DNA from: Leguminivora glycinivorella
Lineage: Eukaryota > Arthropoda > Insecta > Lepidoptera > Tortricidae
NCBI RefSeq assembly: GCF_023078275.1
Contig: NC_062975.1
Span: 17,841,641-17,905,640, forward strand
Direction: 5' to 3'
DNA length: 64,000 nucleotides
In this document: piece by piece, positions 58,532 to 64,000 of the stretch
How the letters are laid out: the number at the start of each line of letters is the position of its first letter
How positions within the stretch are numbered: position 1 is the stretch's first letter
Position numbers and translations under genes: made by a program
The notes under the pieces: generated by a model
Seen by the model: only the letters and a program-made list of their open reading frames with translations
Databases searched by the model: none
Told to the model about the DNA's origin: nothing

Positions 58532-59201
58532 TTAGATATCAATGTCATATTTCTCGTCATCACTATTAGGGCTGTACACTTCATCAGGAAGGTGGACCTC
58601 CCCACAGAACATTAGCTCTACATAGTGGAAGTAGTCAAGCGCAATATTGGTAAGCATTGCTCCAGTGGTCACTCCCAGGAAAGTGCCAATGACTGGCCTC
58701 TGTCCTACTGAGCTTCTCAGAATAGCCCACAAGAATATTGATCCAAGTGGCCAGAGACAGCCCCCGAGGAATGCCCAAGAGAACCTTCTAGCTGGCACTG
58801 CTGCTGCCATGTGGGGTCGAGCCCAAAGCCACAGCCCTGCTCCACCGCCAGCTGATAGGAACAACAGGTCAGTGACATCTCGACGTGGAAATAACCTGAA
58901 AATAATAATCAATATATGAAATTGTAGAATGAGTTCGGGATATCGTAGAAAGATATAAAGAATTCGTTTGCCTCACTCACCTGACCATTAAATGAGGGTT
59001 CATCACAGATATTGATAGTGTTGTATAACTGACCAGACCTTGCATCGGTAAATAGTAGTACAACACATTGTCCCTTGTGAATGGTGGTATTTTCACTTTT
59101 TGAACTGACTTATTAACATAATCCACAGCTTTAGGCACTGTAGCCGGCAGGTTGCCAAGCTGCCCTCGAATGTTACGATAAATTCTTTCTAGGATCTCCA
59201 T
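58532..59201 (-). CDS. Unrecognised multi-pass membrane protein
   Basis: Two exons (58981-59201 and 58532-58895) join in phase to 194 aa. I do not recognise the family. The N-terminus is amphipathic and basic (MEILERIYRNIRGQLGNLP). At least three hydrophobic segments follow: TDLLFLSAGGGAGLWLWA, FSWAFLGGCLWPLGSIFLWA and PVIGTFLGVTTGAMLTNIAL. The C-terminus is acidic (SPNSDDEKYDIDI). The good donor GTGAGT, acceptor TTTTCAG, clean phase and conserved-looking composition indicate a real gene. Location (plasma membrane, ER or mitochondrion) cannot be decided from sequence alone. Confidence 0.85.
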
Positions 59202-60731
59202 TTTGAGAGGAAATGTAATATTTCAATACTAACGCACTCTAGACTATTGCGCTGGTTAAGGTTACACTCATAGACATAATTTGGCAAGTGCAATGGTTTG
59301 TAATGTTATTTTTAATTTAATGCAATTCTATTTTTTCAGTACAATGCACTGCGATACAATTCAATGCATTCATTCATTCACATCCTGTCATCGTACGTCA
59401 AATCAAACCGTGTGACTGGACGTGTGGTAGTGTGATTGCTTGACCGGAACGGGGAATGAATGGATGTGAGTACATAAATTATAAAATCTTTTTAATAATA
59501 TTTTGTAATTATTTATAATGCATTCTTCCCGAAAATATAATTTACACTATAATCTATGTATATATTAATTAAGTTGTCGAGTTTATAGACCGTCAACCAC
59601 AGAATTATAATTAAACCAGAATGAGTTGTTAGCCCAAAAAGTGTGTCCACATGAGAGGTTAAAGTTGGGGCTGGTGTCCCTCTCGCACTTATTACCACTA
59701 TCAAAATCATTTGAATGACGTCATCACTGTCATCATTTGGGGATACCAGTCAATATTCAAAGTTACTACCAAATCTACTAATACCCAATTAAAGGTTTTT
59801 AATAATTGCGCAATTTTTTGGTTTTATGGCTTCATAATAATGACTTACCAATTCGTTACAAGGTATTAATACCCTTGCCTCAATATAATACGAAAATAAT
59901 TTAAGTACAGGTAAAAATACTACTACTATAGTAATTTTTTAACACTGGTCACACGTGCGAGAGGGACACCAGCCCCAACTTTGACCCTCTCATGTGGACA
60001 CACTTGTGCTAGTCTGTCAAGAACGCCTTTATGCGCAGGTGATAAGGTTCAATTTAGTATGGCAAAAAAAGTGTGAGCTCAGTCCCTATTGTAGGTCGAT
60101 GCCGTCAACCAAATCTTGTCACTAGCAAAAGGCGGCAAATTTGAAAAATCGCGGGCTAGCAACACTAGTTTTGAAAATCGGTGGAAATTCGCTTGTGATT
60201 TGTATCTTATCTGTGGAAACTTCCACCCTACCAAAAAGAGAAATAACTAGCACATATCCGTCCCTTTTTAATACATTATCTAATTCGTAAGGAAGTAAAG
60301 GATGACTATACTATTTCAATTTTAATACTGCAGGCTGAGCGAGCCCCTTGAAAATAAAATATCTGTGGCTGTTCGACGTACATTGCTGGTTTTTGTTCGT
60401 TTCATAGGGATACCATACTTTAGTTTGATGTACATTGCTACTGCCAAAATTTGGTTGACAGGCTATAGTTAGTACCAAAGAGCATTGAATCACTACGTTT
60501 TATATTTTGGCTAGTACGAAATACCACTTTGGCTATGGTCAGTAACTTCTCTCCACTGACACCGACGAGTCCTGACATGGCGCCATTTTATAAATATTTT
60601 CTGTGATTATGGTAAATAAAATATGTTTCATCCTAAGGTTTCATCATCATTTAAATGGTGCTGTATATAGCTGGACTATAATGTAATCCTACTATGAAAA
60701 ACCAAAGAAAAACAACGTGAGTAGGTGGTAT
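59202..60731. other. Stretch between genes with one MITE
   Basis: Upstream region of the membrane-protein gene and 3' region of OSGEPL1. Apart from the MITE at 59639 nothing is recognised. Confidence 0.4.
59639..60005. mobile_element. MITE with ~50-bp inverted ends
   Basis: The left end (AAGTGTGTCCACATGAGAGG then TTAAAGTTGGGGCTGGTGTC) and right end (complement AAGTGTGTCCACATGAGAGG then GTCAAAGTTGGGGCTGGTGT) are near-perfect inverted repeats of 50 bp. Confidence 0.8.
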
Positions 60732-61970
60732 TCAAATTTTTATTTTCATTAGTTTTGTAGGTATTTTTGCATTAACAACTTCATTGATTAAACTTTCTCC
60801 TAAAGGACTAGCAGCTTGAATATCTAATTTGCTTATATCTGTAGTTATATCTATACTTCTCCTCCACTTTTCTAAGCCATTCCATGCTATCATAACACCA
60901 TTATCGGTACAAAGTTTTGGTAAAGGTCTGTATATCTTGTAATCTGATTCACCACATAAATAGGTTAATGCATTGAATATATAGTTATTACATGCAACTC
61001 CACCAGACACAACTAGCTGTTTATTATCTTTGGGTATTAGGTTGTTTTGCTCACAAAATTCCATGGCTCTCTGTGTTCTATGCACCAAGTGCCTTGAAAC
61101 AGCCATCAAAAGTGCAGCACACAAATCATTCACTTCCAGAATCAATTTGTCAGCTACAATGTTATGATCCTGTTCTTTCCTGTGAAGCTGATAGATGACA
61201 GAGGTCTTTAAACCATTGAAATTAAAATTACAATCTCTGTATTCGGCTCGTGCCAGTGGGAGTTTAAATACATGAGGATTAGTAGCCTTTGATGCTGCTA
61301 ATTCTATAGCTTGGCCTCCGCATATTTTAGAATATTCTGCTATGTTTCGCAACTTCATTCTCCTAGCAACTTTGTCAAAAACCTCACCGGGTGCTATATC
61401 CATACTTTGTCCAAGTAACTGAAAATGATTCACATCTTGAGCAACAGCCAGCAAGCAGTGTCCCCCTGATATTAACGAAACTAGGAACGGAAAAGATATG
61501 TTGTGATGCATTCTTGCTGCTAAAGCATGTGCCTCCATGTGATGTATAGGAATTATAGGTTTCTTATGAAGTCTTGATAAATACTTAGCATATTTCATAC
61601 CAACTACAAGACTTAATGCTAAACCTGGTCTTAGAGTGACTGCTATGGCAGATATATCTTGCATTGTCAATTTCGCTTTCTGTAAGGTATCATTTACAGT
61701 TGGTTCAATATACTTTTTATGTAAGTCTTGAGCAACATCAGGTATGATTCCTCCATTCCGAAGATGCATAAGGTTCTGTGAGTGCAGGCTTTCTGAAAGT
61801 AACTTTCCATCGTGGCTTACGATGGCGCAACCGGTGTCGTCGCAAGATGTCTCGATTCCAAGAATAGCACTTCCAGAATAATTTCTATGGTTATTGAAAA
61901 TTTTTATTTTCCTTTGCTGTATAAATTTTTGAGTCACACAATTGAACAATGACCGTGTGTAGTTCATCAT
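60732..61970 (-). CDS. OSGEPL1: Mitochondrial tRNA N6-threonylcarbamoyltransferase (OSGEPL1/Qri7)
   Basis: Transfers the threonylcarbamoyl group from TC-AMP to A37 of ANN-reading mitochondrial tRNAs (t6A). A single exon of 412 aa. The N-terminal 30 residues are basic without acidic residues (KFIQQRKIKIFNNHRN), as in a mitochondrial presequence. The TsaD/Kae1 core begins AILGIETSCDDTGCAIV. Metal ligands are in HHMEAHAL (residues 143-150). Further hallmarks are PGLALSLVVGMKYAKYL, LVSLISGGHCLL and VVSGGVACNN. The second ATG is the next codon, so the start is ambiguous by one residue. The absence of introns contrasts with its neighbours. Confidence 0.95.
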   Translation of the reverse strand: MMNYTRSLFNCVTQKFIQQRKIKIFNNHRNYSGSAILGIETSCDDTGCAIVSHDGKLLSESLHSQNLMHLRNGGIIPDVAQDLHKKYIEPTVNDTLQKAKLTMQDISAIAVTLRPGLALSLVVGMKYAKYLSRLHKKPIIPIHHMEAHALAARMHHNISFPFLVSLISGGHCLLAVAQDVNHFQLLGQSMDIAPGEVFDKVARRMKLRNIAEYSKICGGQAIELAASKATNPHVFKLPLARAEYRDCNFNFNGLKTSVIYQLHRKEQDHNIVADKLILEVNDLCAALLMAVSRHLVHRTQRAMEFCEQNNLIPKDNKQLVVSGGVACNNYIFNALTYLCGESDYKIYRPLPKLCTDNGVMIAWNGLEKWRRSIDITTDISKLDIQAASPLGESLINEVVNAKIPTKLMKIKI

Positions 61971-62628
61971 ATTTAGTTAAGGTCACTAGTCGTAACGTTA
62001 TGGTAAAATAAGATTTTGTACCAATATTTATATGAAGATAGGTTATGTTTTTATCAGCATGGCATATTTACTCGTAACATCTGTTCGATAGACATATTCT
62101 AATATGTGTATAGTACAACACACGCAGCTTAGTCTACAGGTTTCATGAGCGAAGTCAGTAATTTTATTTCAAGACACTCGTAAAATAATTATTGTGTAAG
62201 TAAAGTCAGCTGGAAGGCAGCGGATTTGTTGTCTTTGTTGACAATATTGACACTGACAGTGACAAAGTAAGAAGTGGTGTCAATTTGACAAACGTTTAAG
62301 ATGCGTTCCGAAGAGTAGTGCATTCAGAGTCTTTATATAATCTCGAATACTATGAAGCGCCTGCGTCTTCGCGCTGCGGAGGCGCGAAGTTAAAATTTTC
62401 TATGGGTATTAAACCTTCGCCCCCTACATTTTCAATCATTTTCTTTAGTGTTATGGCTCGTTGATGATTCCACCAACGTCAAAGTTTAGAAAAACTCGCG
62501 CTTTATGAAGATAATGCATTGGCTGGTGAGCACGACATATTTCAAATTTGCCGCTTATTTTAGTGACAAGATTTTGTTAGCCCATTATAGTTAATCTTAT
62601 TTTACCTTGAAGTTACTTCTAGGGAACA

Positions 62629-62941
62629 AATCAAATTATTTTATTGAATATTTTTTGATTTGTTATTTTTCCAAGTAGTCACACTACTATATATAAATTA
62701 TAAATTGAAATAGATATATTCTAATTCTTTACCACTAGACTCTAGTCTAGTGGTAAAGACGTTAGCCGCGTAAGCTGAAGACCCGGGTTCGATTCCCGGC
62801 TCGGCCGCCAGTGGGCCTTGCCGTTTTTTCTTTCGTGTATGATATCTATTTCAATTTATAATTTATATATAGTAGTGTGACTACTTGGAAAAATAACAAA
62901 TCAAAAAATATTCAATAAAATAATTTGATTTGTTCCCTAGT
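62629..62941. repeat. Palindrome with ~93-bp arms around a SINE
   Basis: The left arm (62629-62719; CTAGGGAACAAATCAAATTA) and right arm (62848-62941; TAATTTGATTTGTTCCCTAG) are near-perfect complements, with the SINE head 62746-62820 between them. The short stretch before the head (TTACCACTAGACTCTAGTCT) is itself palindromic with the SINE start. This fits two SINE units joined head to head with most of one deleted. Confidence 0.8.
62746..62861 (+). mobile_element. tRNA-headed SINE (second family), copy 2
   Basis: Box A TCTAGTGGTAAAGACGTTAG, box B GGGTTCGATTCCCGG, then GCCGCCAGTGGGCCTTGCCG and tail GATATCTATTTCAATTTATA. Confidence 0.78.
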
Positions 62942-63100
62942 TGTATAGATGGCAGCACCATCTCTCTCGCTATATCGTAATCCTGCAAAGGATTCATATA
63001 GGAGGTGCGAGCACTAATTGTTCGCCCTTAGAGTTGGTCAAAAGGCGCCTAGCCTTATCAGAGATAACATACACTAGAGAAATTTCGTCGGGTACCACGG

Positions 63101-63220
63101 CGTCTAGTGGTAAAGACGTTAGCCGCGTAAGCTGAAGACCCGGGTTCGATTCCCGGCTCGGCCGCCAGTGGGCCTTGCCGTTTTTTCTTTCGTGTATGAT
63201 ATCTATTTCAATTTGAAGTT
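63101..63220 (+). mobile_element. tRNA-headed SINE (second family), copy 3
   Basis: Identical to the 62746 copy over the tRNA head and body as far as the tail (TATTTCAATTTGAAG). The absence of changes between the two indicates recent amplification or local duplication. Confidence 0.78.
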
Positions 63221-63691
63221 ACTTGTTACTTCGCAACTTCGGTTTGGAATTTCCAAGTTTCACTTTTCAAGTAAGTTAGCGATTGTCCATGGTGCAGTTT
63301 TCGGGGGGTAATTTATTATCTCTTCTAGTCGTGGAATCACGTAAACTTAGTAAAAATAGGTAAAGTCACCATTATAATATCAGACGGGTCCAGTTGCTCA
63401 AAATGTATTTGAACATGCACTTTTGGGCCTTAACAATAAATATGTATTGTTCAGATATATGTGAACACCATGGCCACTTGACTGTAGGTACATTATACAG
63501 CAGACCCTGCTCTCCTCCAATACATATTTATCTGCATATTAAAAAGGGGCCAGTTTTTTGTTCTTTATTTGCAATGCGCATCTTATTTCGAATGCATAAG
63601 TAACTTTGTAACTTGAACCTCAGTGCTAGTCCGCGTGTCGTGTTCAGTTTACCGCTTGTTGTCTTTAGAAAACAAATTCTTCCAAATAAAC

Positions 63692-63881
63692 ATGTATAAA
63701 ATATCCTCAGCGGTAGTAAAAAGACTTGAAATGGGTTCTGTTTGTTGTGTAAAGTTCAGTTCAATCGCTGCCGAGCGGGTAGTGCAAGGCCGTGATATAA
63801 AAATAAAAGCATTCGAGGATATACCTGGGCCAAAGAGTTATCCTGTTGTTGGGACACTTCATAAGTATTTGCCTTTAATAG
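63692..63881 (+). CDS. Mitochondrial-clan cytochrome P450, first exon
   Basis: An N-terminal 63-residue piece starting MYKISSAVVKRLEMGSVCC, a basic, acid-poor presequence. It is followed by the P450 proline-rich hinge EDIPGPKSYPVVGTLHKYLP and a clean donor (TTAATAG|GTAAGT). Insect P450s with such a presequence belong to the mitochondrial clan, which includes the ecdysone-pathway enzymes CYP302A1, CYP314A1 and CYP315A1 and detoxifying groups. Too little is present to choose. The heme-binding region lies beyond the window. The ATG at 63692 is the first after an upstream non-ATG open stretch. Confidence 0.85.
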
Positions 63882-64000
63882 GTAAGTAAATGGTTAATAA
63901 AATAACCTTCTTATGCTAAACCAATTTTACGTTAAGGCTTTTTAAAATAGAGGTGTAAGTAGGTATTGCAGGTACATACCTACCTTAACTTTTAGTTGGG

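Larger units (their letters stand above)
61971..63691. promoter_or_regulatory. Divergent region between OSGEPL1 and P450
   Basis: 1.7 kb between two head-to-head genes. It contains the SINE palindrome (62629-62941), another SINE copy (63101) and a short inverted GC-rich piece near 62353-62388 (CGCCTGCGTCTTCGCGCTGC). Promoters are assigned by position only. Confidence 0.4.

Overview
The window is animal nuclear DNA and reads as a moth or butterfly genome. It is AT-rich, its genes are split into many short exons, and it is filled with repeat families typical of Lepidoptera: Lep1-like mini-Helitrons with the CTAG end, tRNA-headed SINEs, a jockey-clade LINE and many MITEs. Protein similarity points to an insect (a pickpocket channel, a Yurt/EPB41L5 protein, insect-type eIF3g). 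Gene models below were built by hand from reading frames, GT/AG sites and codon phase. Exon ends are accurate to the base where phase closes.

Layout. (1) 1-14,610, plus strand: the 3' half of a P5B-type (ATP13A3-like) polyamine-transporter ATPase. Its upstream exons carry a disruptive insertion, an apparent one-base frameshift and decayed partial exon copies. Its introns are crowded with nested transposons: a P-element-like THAP mini-element inside a MITE, a mariner with one frameshift, a second Tc1/mariner-type transposase split by a TTAA MITE, and fold-back elements. (2) 14,611-23,711: 9 kb without a recognisable gene, mostly MITEs. (3) 23,712-33,162, minus: a complete 11-exon pickpocket DEG/ENaC channel (541 aa); its introns hold a Penelope-like GIY-YIG fragment, a hAT-like element with a jockey LINE inside it, and a partly triplicated exon. 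(4) 33,776-43,151, minus: a complete 17-exon adenylate kinase 7 (849 aa) with a duplicated and inverted exon region. (5) 45,284-47,317, minus: a single-exon Yurt/EPB41L5-like FERM protein. (6) 48,651-56,659, plus: eIF3g (276 aa), head to head with the Yurt-like gene. (7) 58,532-59,201, minus: a two-exon membrane protein I do not recognise. (8) 60,732-61,970, minus: mitochondrial OSGEPL1/Qri7. (9) 63,692 to the window end, plus: first exon of a mitochondrial-clan cytochrome P450.

The genes do not form one pathway; several are housekeeping genes (translation initiation, tRNA t6A modification, polyamine transport). The most unusual structure is in eIF3g. The exon carrying the first half of its RRM is followed by five near-identical copies in a 170-bp tandem array, each with its own 51-bp intron, plus one decayed copy. 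Four copies are open, and their codon phases allow use of one copy at a time: including two in series gives an immediate stop. Partial tandem exon duplication also occurs in the ATPase, pickpocket and AK7 genes, so it recurs in four of the eight genes here.
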